NCBI RefSeq assembly: GCF_007747995.1
Contig: NZ_CP036276.1
Coordinates: forward strand, 874,001 to 938,000
Source: Symmachiella dynata
GTDB taxonomy: Bacteria; Planctomycetota; Planctomycetia; Planctomycetales; Planctomycetaceae
DNA length: 64,000 bases
Reading direction: 5' to 3'
A program made the position numbers and the translations under genes. Position 1 is the first letter of the stretch. The number at the start of each line of letters is the position of its first letter. Shown in pieces: positions 1 through 9,571 of the stretch. Under the pieces are notes generated by a model. The model was not told where the DNA came from and made no database searches. It worked only from the letters and a program-made list of their open reading frames with translations.

Positions 1-1
1 G

Positions 2-505
2 CCCGAAGCGCATCACTTGTGCAAGACGTTGATCTACCCGGTCCCCGACCCCAGCTTTCCATTTTTGGGAGTGCATTTTACGCGGATGATCGAAGGGGGC
101 GTCGAGTGCGGCCCCAACGCCGTGTTGGCCTTTGCCCGTGAGGGGTATCGTAAAACGAACGTCAATCCGTATGATCTGCTGGAGTCGTTGACGTATCCGG
201 GTTTCGTGAAATTGGCGCTGAAATATTGGCGGGTCGGTGCGGGAGAAATGTGGCGGTCCTGCAGTAAAGCTGCATTCGTCAAAGCGCTGCAGCGGCTCGT
301 TCCGGACATTTGCAGCGAGCATCTGGTAACCGCCCCCGCCGGCGTCCGCGCGCAAGCCGTGTCCCGCGACGGCAGTATGGTGGATGATTTTTTGATCGAC
401 GAAACCGAGCGAATAATCAACATCGGCAACGCCCCCTCGCCGGCGGCAACGGCGTCGCTGAATATTGGAGCAATGATTACTGAGAAACTGGCAGCGCGGT
501 TTTGA
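2..505 (+). CDS. lhgO: L-2-hydroxyglutarate oxidase, C-terminal part (gene enters from left edge)
   Basis: The reading frame is open from the first bases of the window, so only the last 168 or so residues of a roughly 400-residue FAD-dependent oxidase are present. The family oxidises L-2-hydroxyglutarate to 2-oxoglutarate, a metabolite-repair step. The visible part carries the family's typical C-terminal signature: [18 protein letters not shown], followed by AFAREGY, and near the end a glycine/alanine-rich FAD-contact segment ([17 protein letters not shown]). The stop codon is a few bases upstream of the next gene's start, so the two are probably cotranscribed. Family assignment is confident; the missing N-terminal FAD-binding motif cannot be checked here. 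Confidence 0.85.
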   Translation, partial: PEAHHLCKTLIYPVPDPSFPFLGVHFTRMIEGGVECGPNAVLAFAREGYRKTNVNPYDLLESLTYPGFVKLALKYWRVGAGEMWRSCSKAAFVKALQRLVPDICSEHLVTAPAGVRAQAVSRDGSMVDDFLIDETERIINIGNAPSPAATASLNIGAMITEKLAARF

Positions 506-528
506 ATCGAATCCAGAAGATGGATGGC

Positions 529-1635
529 ATGGCAGAAAAACCTCAAACGTGCACATTTTCGCACGAGTACCTCGAAGACTTTACCGCGAACGTCTTCGTG
601 CATTTCGGTATCCCACAGGCCGATGCGCGGCAGGCGGCGCTGGTGCTGTCGGCGAGTGATTTGCGGGGGATTGAGTCGCATGGGGTGGCGCGGCTGTTGG
701 CCTATGTCGAACTGCTCAAGGAGGGCTTAATCAATCCGCGGCCGAATTTGAAAATCCTCCGCGAGACCCCCAGTACCGCTGCCATTGATGCCGACAACGG
801 TTTGGGACTGGTGATTGGGCCGCGTGCGAATGAGATTGCCATGGAAAAAGCCGAGGCGGTTGGCAGCGGCTGGGTGACGGTCAACCACACCAATCATTTC
901 GGCATCGCCGGTTATTATCCGCTGCAGGCGCTCGAGCGGGATTTGATCGGCTGGGCGATGACCAATAGCTCGCGGATGGTCGCCCCGCTGTGGGGAGCGG
1001 AGCGGATGTTGGGGACCAACCCAATCGCGATTGCGTTTCCTGGTGACGAGGAACCCCCCATTGTCATTGATCTGGCCACCAGTGCCGTCGCCTTCGGCAA
1101 GATCGAAATGGCTGACCGCAAGCAACAGGAGTTGCCGCTCGGTTGGGCGATCGACAAAACAGGAGTGGAGACCAGCTCCCCAGCGGCAATGATGGAGGGC
1201 GGGGCGTTGCTGCCGGTGGGTTCGAACCGAGATCGGGGCGGACACAAGGGGTATTGCCTGTCGGCGATGGTCGACATTCTGACCGGCGTGTTGGGAGGCG
1301 CGAATTGGGGGCCGTTTGCGCCGCAATTTGTGATGCGGCACCGTGTCGCTGAGCGGGATCGGACCGTCGGCAAGGGACTGGGGCATTTCTTTGGGGCGAT
1401 GCAGATTGCCGGTTTCATGGATCCGGCCGAGTTCAAAACGCGGGTGGACGATTGGATTCGCACCTTTCGAGCGACCAAACCGGCGCCCGGCAGCGACGGC
1501 GTGTTGATACCCGGCGACCCGGAGCGCGCATCAGAGGCGGAACGGAGGGAACATGGCATCCCGTTGGTGATGCCCGTGGTCGAGGACTTGCGCCAAGTCG
1601 CGCGGATTTCCGGCGTCCCGTTTGAAGCCGAGTGA
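529..1635 (+). CDS. Malate/L-lactate dehydrogenase family oxidoreductase (LDH2/MDG2 type)
   Basis: NAD(P)-dependent 2-hydroxyacid dehydrogenase of the non-Rossmann LDH2/MDG2 family, which includes malate, lactate, ureidoglycolate and sulfolactate dehydrogenases. Family hallmarks are present: SDLRGIESHGVARL near the N-terminus, VNHTNHFGIAGYYP with the conserved His, WGAERMLGTNPIAIAFP, and near the C-terminus DRGGHKGYCLS. At about 368 residues it has normal family length. I chose ATG 529 because AGAAG at 515-519 lies at a suitable distance; ATG 520 and TTG 502 are in-frame alternatives. It sits between lhgO and a PLP enzyme, suggesting a small hydroxyacid/amino-acid catabolic operon. The exact substrate cannot be read from the sequence. 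Confidence 0.88.
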   Translation: MAEKPQTCTFSHEYLEDFTANVFVHFGIPQADARQAALVLSASDLRGIESHGVARLLAYVELLKEGLINPRPNLKILRETPSTAAIDADNGLGLVIGPRANEIAMEKAEAVGSGWVTVNHTNHFGIAGYYPLQALERDLIGWAMTNSSRMVAPLWGAERMLGTNPIAIAFPGDEEPPIVIDLATSAVAFGKIEMADRKQQELPLGWAIDKTGVETSSPAAMMEGGALLPVGSNRDRGGHKGYCLSAMVDILTGVLGGANWGPFAPQFVMRHRVAERDRTVGKGLGHFFGAMQIAGFMDPAEFKTRVDDWIRTFRATKPAPGSDGVLIPGDPERASEAERREHGIPLVMPVVEDLRQVARISGVPFEAE

Positions 1636-1736
1636 CTTGTGACATCGCAGGGGGCGTCGCTACGATCGAGGCAACTGACACCCACGGCCCACCCCGAAAT
1701 TGTGCCTACCCCGATATCCAACCTGAGGAAACAGAC

Positions 1737-2837
1737 GTGTCCCAACATATTTTCGGTGCTGACAAATTCTCTCTCGATACTCCCATTCTCTGCATCGATT
1801 TGGACGTCATGGAGTCCAACATCGAGAAGATGGCCCGCTATTGCCGCGAGCATGGCGTGGACTGGCGACCGCATTCGAAATGCCATAAAACGCCGGCGAT
1901 TGCCATGCGGCAAATCGAAGCAGGCGCGATCGGCACGACTTGCCCGAAAACGTCCGAAGCTGAGGTCATGGCCCAGGGGGGCGTGCGGGATATTTTGATT
2001 GCCAATATGGTGGTCGGCGAACGCAAACTCGAACGGATCGCCGCCATGCGGCGCTGGGCCGATCCGATTGTGGCTTGCGATCATTATGCGCAAGTCGAGC
2101 CGTTGGCCGCGGTCTGTCGGCGGCGAGGAGTCACGGTCCGCGTGCTGATTGAAGTCAATATCGGTCTGGATCGCGTCGGGATTCGCCCCGGTAGCGACAC
2201 GCTGGCACTAGCCCAGGCGATCGATAAGCTCGAAGGAGTCGAATTGGCCGGAATCATGGGCTACGAAGGGCACCTACTCACGATTTCGGACTTGTCTGAG
2301 AAGGAAGAAAAAATCCGCACGGCGATGAAGGTACTGGTCGGTTGTGCCGAATCGATTCGCGCCGGCGGGATCGCTTGTGACATCGTCAGCGCAGGCGGGA
2401 CCGGATCGTTTCACATCACCGCGCAGTGCCCGGGCATTACGGAGCTGCAAGCGGGCGGCGGAATTTTCATGGATCCGTTTTACCGCAATACCTGCCAAGT
2501 GAAGGACCTGGAGTATGCGTTGACGGTGTTGGCCACGGTAGTCAGCCGTCCGCAATTGGATCGCGCGGTCTTGGACTGTGGACGCAAGACGATGAACCCC
2601 GACATCCATATGCCGGTGCTCGCCGGCGATCATGATGCGGAGGTTGTGCGGCTCAGTGCCGAGCATTGTGAACTGAAACTCGGTGACAAATCACGGGGGC
2701 TACAAATTGGCGACAAGGTGGAACTGGTCGTGGGTTACGGCGATTTTACGACCGTCCTGCACGATGAGTTCTTCGGGTTCCGCAAGAATCAACTGGAAAC
2801 CGTTTGGCCGATTTTGGGGCGTGGCAAACTGCAATAA
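1737..2837 (+). CDS. D-threonine aldolase / D-serine dehydratase-like PLP enzyme (DSD1 family)
   Basis: Fold-type III (alanine-racemase-like) PLP enzyme of about 366 residues, probably acting on a D-beta-hydroxy amino acid. The N-terminus has the family pattern DTPILCIDLDVMESNI, and the PLP lysine is expected at about K48 in RPHSKCHK. A glycine-rich phosphate-binding region (SAGGTGSFHI) and FMDPFYRN follow. The start is GTG 1737, preceded by GAGG at 1725-1728; the longer upstream frame overlapping the previous gene has no family homology by eye. Oddity: the C-terminal metal site, usually His-x-Cys in D-threonine aldolase and D-serine dehydratase, reads LHDEFFGF here, so the metal ligand set or the reaction may differ. 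Confidence 0.85.
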   Translation: MSQHIFGADKFSLDTPILCIDLDVMESNIEKMARYCREHGVDWRPHSKCHKTPAIAMRQIEAGAIGTTCPKTSEAEVMAQGGVRDILIANMVVGERKLERIAAMRRWADPIVACDHYAQVEPLAAVCRRRGVTVRVLIEVNIGLDRVGIRPGSDTLALAQAIDKLEGVELAGIMGYEGHLLTISDLSEKEEKIRTAMKVLVGCAESIRAGGIACDIVSAGGTGSFHITAQCPGITELQAGGGIFMDPFYRNTCQVKDLEYALTVLATVVSRPQLDRAVLDCGRKTMNPDIHMPVLAGDHDAEVVRLSAEHCELKLGDKSRGLQIGDKVELVVGYGDFTTVLHDEFFGFRKNQLETVWPILGRGKLQ

Positions 2838-2947
2838 GGTTGCCGGTTATTTTGTCAGGGGCCGATGGCATTGTTATACTCAGGGTAGCCACAAAGCACG
2901 CGTGGCTTGTACACATAACGCGTCTGTTTGCGGGAGGAACGTTTGCG

Positions 2948-3718
2948 ATGAGTCGATACACACTGGCGGGAATGCTGTTGATTGGTTTTTTGGGCGGACA
3001 GGTCGCCACGGCGGAGGAGGATCCTCAAGCGGCGGAAAAATCGAAACAGGCGGTCGCTGAGATTAAAAAAATGGGCGGCCACGTGATGGAACTGGCCCAG
3101 GACGATGATCGGTTGGAAATCGCCTATCACTTGATCGGTGAAAAAGCGACCGATGAGTCGTTGGCGCCGCTGCCGAACGTGCAAAAGCTGGTGCACTTGA
3201 ACCTGCGGGGCACAAAAATCACCGACGCTGGATTGGCACAGCTCTCCAAGCTGACCGGACTGACACGGCTGCATTTGGAAAGAACAGCGATCACCGATGC
3301 CGGTCTGCCGCACATCAAAGGGCTGGCGAATCTGGAATACCTGAATCTCTACGGCACCGGTGTCACCGATGTGGGTCTGGAACAGCTCAAGGAGATGAAG
3401 AAGCTCAAAAAGTTGTACCTGTGGGAAACCAAAGTCACCGACGCCGGAGCCGCCTCGCTGCAAGCCGCGCTGCCGGAATTGAAAATCAACCGCGGTGTCG
3501 AGTTGGTGGTCAAAGTCGAAGAGAAAAAGGAAGAACCCAAAGAGGGCGAAGCCAAACCGAAAGAGAAAAAAGACAAGAAGGACAAAGACAAGAAGCCCGA
3601 AGAGAAAAAAGAAGCTGAGAAAAAAGAGCCAGAGAAGAAACCCGAAGAGAAGAAACCAGAAGAGAAAAAGCCTGAGGAAAAGAAACCGGACGACAAAAAA
3701 CCGGAAGAGAAAAAGTAA
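2948..3718 (+). CDS. Secreted leucine-rich-repeat protein with Lys/Glu/Pro-rich tail
   Basis: 256-residue protein with an N-terminal signal peptide (hydrophobic segment TLAGMLLIGFLGG, likely cleavage after VATAE). It continues with about four leucine-rich repeats of the type LNLRGTKITDAGLAQLSKL (residues about 80-180), the repeat style abundant in planctomycetes. The last 70 residues are a low-complexity charged tail of tandem PEEKK units, which could bind a negatively charged surface or act as a spacer. ATG 2948 is preceded by GGAGG at 2933-2937. No catalytic domain is visible; LRRs of this kind usually mediate protein binding. The tail makes the opposite strand appear open, but that is a shadow. 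Confidence 0.85.
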   Translation: MSRYTLAGMLLIGFLGGQVATAEEDPQAAEKSKQAVAEIKKMGGHVMELAQDDDRLEIAYHLIGEKATDESLAPLPNVQKLVHLNLRGTKITDAGLAQLSKLTGLTRLHLERTAITDAGLPHIKGLANLEYLNLYGTGVTDVGLEQLKEMKKLKKLYLWETKVTDAGAASLQAALPELKINRGVELVVKVEEKKEEPKEGEAKPKEKKDKKDKDKKPEEKKEAEKKEPEKKPEEKKPEEKKPEEKKPDDKKPEEKK

Positions 3719-3737
3719 AGCAATTACCAACCTACAA

Positions 3738-3798
3738 GTCCCGTTCACGGGACTTTCCCCGCCGCAGGCGGGTATTAGCCCCGCCGTTTACGGCGGGG
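3738..3798. repeat. Three consecutive perfect hairpins between the LRR gene and aroB
   Basis: Three GC-rich palindromes lie back to back: GTCCCG-TTCA-CGGGAC (3738-3753), CCCGCC-GCA-GGCGGG (3758-3772) and CCCCGCCG-TTTA-CGGCGGGG (3779-3798). There is no T-run after any of them. The last one ends about 10 nt before the GTG start of aroB and overlaps its GGGGGAGAG ribosome-binding region. They could be a REP-like repeat or a structured leader controlling aroB translation. Confidence 0.7.
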
Positions 3799-3808
3799 GA
3801 GAGACGCA

Positions 3809-4930
3809 GTGAACCCCAAGACCGACTCACAGACCGTCCGCGTTAAACTCGGGCCGCGCAGTTACGATATCGACATCGCCAGCGATCAGTTGGCAGCCTG
3901 CGCGCGCTCCGTGGAGCGCTGGGCGCAGGACCGCGAAGTTTCTGCCCGGCAGGCGTTCATTGTCACCGATGCCAACGTCCACAAACCGCACGCCGCCGCT
4001 GTGATGCAGAGTCTGCAGGATGCCAATTGGGAAACGCACCTCGCCAAGGTACCGGCAGGAGAAACATCGAAGTCGTTGACCGTGGTTGCGGGGTTATACG
4101 ATCAACTTGTCGACATCCAAGCCGGGCGGCAGACGTTGGTGATTGCCGTGGGCGGCGGAGTCGTCGGTGACTTGGCCGGGTTCGTCGCTGCCACCTATAC
4201 CCGCGGCGTGCCGTTTGTGCAGGTTCCGACCACACTGTTGGCGCAGGTCGATAGTTCCGTGGGCGGCAAGGTCGGTATCAATCATGCACAGGGCAAAAAC
4301 CTGATTGGCGCCTTTCATCAACCGCTGGGTGTATTCATCGATACGTCACTGCTCGATACGCTGCCCGAACGGGATTATCGCAGCGGATTGGCGGAGGTCA
4401 TTAAGTACGGCGTAATTCTCGACGAGGAGTTTTTCGCCTATTTGGAGCAAAACGTTGAGGGGCTGAATCAGCGGGCGCCCGAGGTCTTGCGGCACGTGAT
4501 TGCCCGCAGCTGTGAACTCAAAGCCCAGGTGGTCGCCGCCGATGAATACGAGCGGACCGGTCTCCGCGCGGTGCTCAACTACGGACATACGTTCGCGCAT
4601 GCCTACGAGGCGTTGTGCGGGTATGGGGAATTGACTCACGGCGAAGCGGTGGCGATCGGCATGGTCGATGCCGCCCAATTGGCCGAATGGCGCGGTCAAG
4701 TCGACGGATCGTTGGCCCAACGTCAGATCGCGCTCACCGAAGCGGTCGGGCTGCCGACGCGGCTTCCCGAAGGCTGTGAGCTGAAACAGGATGACGTGAT
4801 CGCGCGGATGAAACTCGATAAAAAAACTGTCGCCGGACAATTGCGGTTTGTGCTGCCCACGCGATTGGGGCATGTCGAGGTCTTCACCGATGTCGACGAA
4901 GCAGACGTGCGCCGCGTGTTGTCCTCATGA
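3809..4930 (+). CDS. aroB: 3-dehydroquinate synthase
   Basis: Second enzyme of the shikimate pathway; converts DAHP to 3-dehydroquinate using NAD and a divalent metal. At 373 residues it is of standard length. Characteristic motifs are the glycine-rich NAD-binding loop AVGGGVVGDLAGF, the PTTLLAQVDSSVGGKVGIN segment with catalytic residues, LIGAFHQP, and the metal-ligand region LNYGHTFAHAYE plus HGEAVAIGM. The start is GTG 3809 behind a purine-rich stretch. The stop codon abuts the stop of the opposite-strand permease gene: TCATGA supplies both stops, so the genes converge with a 6-nt overlap. Confidence 0.97.
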   Translation: MNPKTDSQTVRVKLGPRSYDIDIASDQLAACARSVERWAQDREVSARQAFIVTDANVHKPHAAAVMQSLQDANWETHLAKVPAGETSKSLTVVAGLYDQLVDIQAGRQTLVIAVGGGVVGDLAGFVAATYTRGVPFVQVPTTLLAQVDSSVGGKVGINHAQGKNLIGAFHQPLGVFIDTSLLDTLPERDYRSGLAEVIKYGVILDEEFFAYLEQNVEGLNQRAPEVLRHVIARSCELKAQVVAADEYERTGLRAVLNYGHTFAHAYEALCGYGELTHGEAVAIGMVDAAQLAEWRGQVDGSLAQRQIALTEAVGLPTRLPEGCELKQDDVIARMKLDKKTVAGQLRFVLPTRLGHVEVFTDVDEADVRRVLSS

Positions 4931-7105
4931 CGTTTCGAGGGCAACCGTCTCAGATTCGCGCGGAGGGGGTGAGGCAAACAACTGCACGAGTGCGAATCCG
5001 ATAATCGCCACAGCACCCGCACCAATCAACCACGAGGCGGGCAGGTGTTGCCGGTCCTGGAATTGCGGAAAACGAGCCTCCAGCTGGCGGGCATAGTGCG
5101 CCATGATCAACAGAAAACCGTTGTGACAGGTGTGCATCACAATGCCGGGCCAGATGCTATCGGTTTTGTATCGCATCCAACCCAGGATGATCCCCAGTAT
5201 CGTGCTATTCGCCAGTCGCTCCATCGATAGCGCGCCTTGCGTTACAAAATGAAACAGTCCGAAGATAATCGCCGTCGCCAAGATCGTCTGTACCGCCGTC
5301 GTGCGCGGGCGGATGGCGTTATACAAGTAGCCGCGAAAACAGAATTCCTCGAACGTCGCCGGAATCACGGCATAGGCTAGGACCAACAGTACCGGGGGAA
5401 TCGCCTGCACCTGCTCGATGATCCGCTTTGCCGTTTCCTGAAATCGATCATCCAGTTGAAACGTGTTGGTCATCAATGTGAATTCATGCGCGAACGGCCA
5501 CAGCGAAAGCCCAAGCAACATGCCACCCACAATGGTGACCAGTTGGGGACGCCACAGAGAAAACCCAGCAATCAACCGCACCCGCCCCAAATAAGCCGCC
5601 GCCAGTGGAAACAGACCGAACAAAAATCCAGTCGCTCCGGCTGACAATAAGACACGAGTCGCCACTGGTAATTCCTCAGCCCGAGCAGTCAGACTGCTGA
5701 TGATGAAGTAGGCCGGAAACAGGCACGCCAGACAAAACATGGCGTTGGTGAGCGTCGGTGCGCCGGTCGGTTCGTCGGGACGCCTGAGGAAATCAGACCA
5801 ACTCCCTTGCGTGCTGTAGAGCACACCCTCGGCACCGAAAATTTTTCCGGCAATCGCAATGGCCACCAGCGAATAGATACTGGTCGAGACCACGACCGCC
5901 ACCAAACTAGTCAGCTCCACATTGGATTGCATCAAGTCGCGGCCCAACAAAACGATGTTGATCAACGGCAATACGGCCAAGGTGCCGGTCAGTTCCAACC
6001 CAGGCATGAGGCTCATCACGCCCGGTGCCAGGGATAACAGCATCAGCGGAATCAAATAGGCCTGCGCCTCCTTAAAGCTGCGGGCAAAGCTGGTCAGCGC
6101 CAACAGCACCGCTGAAAAGAACATGGCGAACAGCACCAACAGGCAAAACACCTGAATCATCATTTGCGGCGTCAATCCGTTGCCACCTAATAATTTCTCT
6201 CCCAGTCCGCTCACACTGATCGTAACGGCCATCATCGCCAAATTGACCGAGGCGGTTAGCATAGCGACCGTCATCACTGCGATGTACTTGGCGATCAGTA
6301 GACCCATTCGCGGAATCGGTGCCGCGATCAAAATCTCTAAAGTTCCTCGTTCGCGTTCGCCAGCGGTCAGGTCGATGGCCGGATAGACGGCGCCGGTGAT
6401 TGTCATCAGAATCAAAATCAACGGAATCACGCTGGTCAAGGAGACAGCGGCTACATCGGCGTCGGTATCCAATTCCTCGATTTGCGTTTGGACAGGCACT
6501 GCGCGTTGGTCGACGCCCAACTGTTCCAATCGTTGCTGGAGAAACTCTTTGTTTGCGATGTCGACCGCCTTACGAATGATCTGCGCTGCCTCGTAACCGT
6601 TGGCCGAAGTGCTGTCGTAGATCAACTCACAACGCGCGGCGAGGGCATGTTCGGGACCGATGCCGCCGGGGGATTCGATCTCGAAATCTAGACCGAGATC
6701 AACTTGCCCATTTTGGATAGCCGCGCGCAAATCGGGCGCCTGGAAGTATTTGAATTTGGGTTTGTCGGGTTGCGGGGCCGTCGAATCGTCAGCCTTTAAA
6801 TCCTGCGACGGCGCATACCGCGCGAAGAAATTCGTCATCTCAGCGTATTGCTGGTCACCTTTTATTCCGATGGTGTAGACGGGCTGTTGGAAATCACCGG
6901 CGCGGGACAAAAAGAATTGCTGAAACGCGATGCTCAGTAGCGGATAGACCAGGACCGGCATCAGTACCAGCGTGATGATTGTACGCCGGTCGCGGAGGAT
7001 TTCCCGCAGTTCCTTGGCTGCCAAACGTCCCAAGCGTCGCCAACGATTGAGCACGCCGGTCGACGCTGAGTATAAGGGTTGTTCGTGGTCCGGTGTCGGG
7101 GTCAT
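4925..7105 (-). CDS. ABC-2 type transporter permease fused to CPBP intramembrane protease
   Basis: 726-residue membrane protein. The N-terminal half is an ABC-2/NatB-like permease: it begins with the cytosolic stretch [19 protein letters not shown], then one TM, a large extracytoplasmic loop and a cluster of TMs containing [16 protein letters not shown]. The C-terminal third is a CPBP (CAAX-protease/bacteriocin-processing) domain with the paired-glutamate motif FEEFCFRG near residue 585, the first His motif FGLFHF, and a second His region (MHTCHNG). The start codon overlaps the stop of the upstream ATPase gene (ATGA), showing tight coupling. The fusion suggests an exporter whose substrate or partner is processed in the membrane; the substrate is unknown. 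Confidence 0.88.
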   Translation of the reverse strand: MTPTPDHEQPLYSASTGVLNRWRRLGRLAAKELREILRDRRTIITLVLMPVLVYPLLSIAFQQFFLSRAGDFQQPVYTIGIKGDQQYAEMTNFFARYAPSQDLKADDSTAPQPDKPKFKYFQAPDLRAAIQNGQVDLGLDFEIESPGGIGPEHALAARCELIYDSTSANGYEAAQIIRKAVDIANKEFLQQRLEQLGVDQRAVPVQTQIEELDTDADVAAVSLTSVIPLILILMTITGAVYPAIDLTAGERERGTLEILIAAPIPRMGLLIAKYIAVMTVAMLTASVNLAMMAVTISVSGLGEKLLGGNGLTPQMMIQVFCLLVLFAMFFSAVLLALTSFARSFKEAQAYLIPLMLLSLAPGVMSLMPGLELTGTLAVLPLINIVLLGRDLMQSNVELTSLVAVVVSTSIYSLVAIAIAGKIFGAEGVLYSTQGSWSDFLRRPDEPTGAPTLTNAMFCLACLFPAYFIISSLTARAEELPVATRVLLSAGATGFLFGLFPLAAAYLGRVRLIAGFSLWRPQLVTIVGGMLLGLSLWPFAHEFTLMTNTFQLDDRFQETAKRIIEQVQAIPPVLLVLAYAVIPATFEEFCFRGYLYNAIRPRTTAVQTILATAIIFGLFHFVTQGALSMERLANSTILGIILGWMRYKTDSIWPGIVMHTCHNGFLLIMAHYARQLEARFPQFQDRQHLPASWLIGAGAVAIIGFALVQLFASPPPRESETVALETS

Positions 7106-7872
7106 GCGGGGGCTTCTCCGAACGAGGCTGCCAGTGCGGGGCCGCTGCCCGACAATTTGAGAAACATATCGACCAACGATTCGCAGCCAGTTCGTTCCCG
7201 CAATTCCTGCAGGGTTCCTTCGCTCACAATATTGCCGTGATGCATCAACCCAAAGCGGTCGCAGACCCGTTCGGCTTCGTGCAACCGGTGCGTGCAAAGA
7301 ATCACCGCTTTGCCTTCGTCGCGGAGATGTTCAATAAACTCGACGACGACCTGGCTGCCGAAGACGTCCAGTCCCAACGTCGGTTCATCCAACAACAAAA
7401 CCGGCGGACGATGGATCAACGCCCGCGCCAGATTCACACGTTGCTTTTGCCCGGTGCTCAAGGTAGAGCAACGTTGGTCGAGGAATCCTTGGAACCCGAG
7501 TAGCTCACTGAGCCGGACCAGTTCCTGCTTTGCTTCGGGAACGGGGACGCCATAAACGTCGGCGAAAAATAGCAGCATTTCCCGGACGGTCAACCACTGA
7601 TAGACCCCCGCATTGGCTGCCACCAAACCGACGCGGCGCTTCACTTCGTCGGGAGCGTCGCGGGAACGATATCCGCCAATCGCCGCCCAGCCGGAGGTCG
7701 ATTGCAATAACCCCAGCAGCATGCGGATGGTCGTGGTTTTGCCCGCCCCATTCGGCCCCAGCAGGCCATACACTTCTCCAGCCGCCACGGAAAAAGAAAT
7801 CCCGTTGACCGCCGTGAGAGGCTCTCCGCCGGGGAGTGAAAACTCTTTAAACAATCTGTGGACTTCAATCAT
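7102..7872 (-). CDS. ABC transporter ATP-binding protein (NatA-like)
   Basis: 256-residue ABC ATPase that should power the adjacent permease-protease. Walker A is GPNGAGKT at residues 39-46, the signature motif is LSTGQKQ at 138-144, Walker B VLLLDEP at 158-164, and the H-loop lies in ILCTHR. The closest recognisable style is the NatA/CcmA group of ABC-2 exporters. It starts at ATG 7872 and overlaps the permease start by 4 nt, so ATPase and permease form a two-gene operon. No recognisable regulator lies next to it; about 1 kb of non-coding sequence lies upstream. Confidence 0.92.
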   Translation of the reverse strand: MIEVHRLFKEFSLPGGEPLTAVNGISFSVAAGEVYGLLGPNGAGKTTTIRMLLGLLQSTSGWAAIGGYRSRDAPDEVKRRVGLVAANAGVYQWLTVREMLLFFADVYGVPVPEAKQELVRLSELLGFQGFLDQRCSTLSTGQKQRVNLARALIHRPPVLLLDEPTLGLDVFGSQVVVEFIEHLRDEGKAVILCTHRLHEAERVCDRFGLMHHGNIVSEGTLQELRERTGCESLVDMFLKLSGSGPALAASFGEAPA

Positions 7873-8866
7873 GGTCCGCCCGATTTGGAAGTGTCCGATA
7901 AATGCCGCTGCCCATGACTACAAATTCCTCAATCATGCCGTGAATTCTCGTTCGGCGGACGAGCGGTGTACGCCGGTTGAGAGCCGCCCCAACACAATGG
8001 CTGCGACGGCAGATCTCTGAGATCGCCACAATCAAAAACCAACACCCACGGCACAGCCTTCGGCCGCAACCACAGAATCTTAACCACGAAAAAGACGAAA
8101 CACACGAAAAAGGAGCTAAGTTTTTCCATCCAAATTTTTGATTTGAGTTCTACTTCAGCGCCGCAAGTCTTTGTTGTTTTCTCAGCATTTATTTGGTGTT
8201 CTTCGCTGCTTTCGTGGTTTATCCGTTTCGGGCAAACCGAAAATTTGCGAGTGGCGCAAAGATGTTAGACGTTATTGGGATAGTAGTAGTACGGTACGGC
8301 GACAATACCGGTGCGGCAAGTCTGAATCCAGGTTACGGCTGTTGACCGGTGGCACAGGGTGGGCCAATTGTTGACATCGGTCGCGACCCGGGTACAATAA
8401 CTGTTGATATTCCTCTCCGCTCCTCCTACCTGCTTCCACAAGGCGGGCAAACCGAGTGGACATCCCACAGTACCGTACCATTGTGTTTTCGGTGGTCGGG
8501 GTGTTCGCTGCCGTTTTTGTCGAATCTCTCCCCCCACTTGCAGAGCACACTTTCACTGGCACTGAGTCCGTGTGATTGTGCGTAATCTGCCGGTATTAAC
8601 CTCTGGGCTTGGAATAACCGGTCTCGATTGTTGCCGTGGAGTGACCTCGGCGACGCGTTAGTTGGAATAATCAACGCGCCATATGGCGGTTTGTTGTCCT
8701 AGACGCGAATCGGGATTGGAATCGTCATTAGTACTCGCCATAATGGAAGGCGAGGTGGTTCAGCCGGGTATTGTGTCAGCCCAAGGACGTGCTGTCGACT
8801 TGGTGACCTTTGCCAGCGGATGCCGATGCGAATCGGTCAATCCCCCAATTGAGAAGGACTACCGAT
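7873..8866. other. About 1 kb intergenic region between the divergent ABC exporter and tatA
   Basis: No convincing gene on either strand: the open frames here are short and lack coherent protein features. The region holds a palindromic CCACGAAA-type element at 8082-8220 (listed separately). The part nearest tatA should contain the tatA promoter, but I see no clear -35/-10 pair. Confidence 0.6.
8082..8220. repeat. CCACGAAA-type inverted-repeat element, copy 1
   Basis: About 139 bp bounded by imperfect inverted arms: AACCACGAAAAAGACGAAAC on the left (8082 onward, continuing to about 8112) and the complementary ..GCTTTCGTGGTT on the right (8193-8220). A second copy with the same left arm lies at 51936-52070. 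The interior of the two copies is not obviously conserved. It looks like a small non-coding, MITE-like repeat. Confidence 0.65.
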
Positions 8867-9019
8867 ATGTCGTTTGGCCCTTACGAAATGATCATTATCG
8901 CTGTCGTGGCCCTGTTGTTATTTGGCAAACGGCTACCGACAGCAATGCGATCCGTGGGTGAGAGTATTTCAGAGTTCAAAAAGGGAATCAGCACAGCTAC
9001 GGACGATGCGACGAAGTGA
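8867..9019 (+). CDS. tatA: Twin-arginine translocase subunit TatA/TatE-like, 50 aa
   Basis: Very short TatA-family protein: one N-terminal transmembrane helix (EMIIIAVVALLLFGKRLP) followed by the amphipathic helix with the conserved F-G-K-R-L-P hinge and SISEFKKG. ATG 8867 is preceded by GAGAAGGA at 8851-8858. TatA forms the protein-conducting assembly of the Tat pathway with TatC and exports folded proteins; a Tat-type substrate is encoded in this window at 43372. It is shorter than most TatA proteins because the C-terminal tail is nearly absent. A second paralogue follows after about 110 bp; tatC is not nearby. Confidence 0.88.
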   Translation: MSFGPYEMIIIAVVALLLFGKRLPTAMRSVGESISEFKKGISTATDDATK

Positions 9020-9126
9020 GTGAGTTGGCGGTTTCCACAACAGTAAAACATTCGGTGTGGCGTAGGCGGTGTGAAGCATGCCCCCGCCCCCATACGGCCA
9101 CAACAATACATTTGGGAGAAGATTTC

Positions 9127-9432
9127 ATGCACACTCCAATTTTGGCCTTTTTTTCGCCTGGCCCAACGGAAATGATTATTATCGGCGGAATCGCCTTGTT
9201 GCTGTTCGGCAAGCGGTTGCCCGAAGTGGCCCGCAGTATGGGCAAGGGGATTGTCGAATTCAAAAAAGGTGTCAGCGGGATCGAAGACGAAGTCGATAAG
9301 GCGACGTACTCCACGTCCACCCCGAGTTCGTCCCCGCGTCCTATCGCCAATGATGAGGCGGAGCCGGTGACCTCACCCAAATTCGAGCCGCCCGTCGCCG
9401 AACCGACCGACGTCAATTCCGAATCGGTTTGA
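9127..9432 (+). CDS. tatA: Twin-arginine translocase subunit TatA/TatB-like, 101 aa
   Basis: Second TatA-family protein: TM helix with EMIIIGGIALLLFGKRLPE, amphipathic helix MGKGIVEFKKG, then an acidic, Ser/Pro-rich tail of about 50 residues. ATG 9127 is preceded by GGAGAAG at 9115-9121. Tail length is compatible with TatA or a short TatB-like role; the F-G-K-R-L-P hinge favours TatA. Adjacent to the 50-aa paralogue, so the pair probably arose by duplication and may form mixed Tat assemblies. Confidence 0.88.
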   Translation: MHTPILAFFSPGPTEMIIIGGIALLLFGKRLPEVARSMGKGIVEFKKGVSGIEDEVDKATYSTSTPSSSPRPIANDEAEPVTSPKFEPPVAEPTDVNSESV

Positions 9433-9571
9433 AATCTCTCGGTGGACAACGGTCTGCGTTGGGTGAGCGCGGAGCGAGCGGCGCTGCTTTTTGATAGGGC
9501 GCCGCGTCGCATTCGTTCGCAGGGGGCTGCTTGAACTTCCCGCTGCCAGCCGATAAGATCGTGAGCTTCCC

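Noticed and set aside
915-2093. 392-codon open frame on the minus strand
   Set aside because: Lies opposite two well-identified plus-strand genes and has no coherent protein features; a shadow of GC-rich coding sequence.
2855-3748. 297-codon minus-strand frame opposite the LRR gene
   Set aside because: Its N-terminal part is a phenylalanine/leucine-rich artefact of the reverse-read PEEKK repeats.
8265-8537. Minus-strand open frames in the tatA upstream region
   Set aside because: Low-complexity ends, no start signal and no protein-like pattern.
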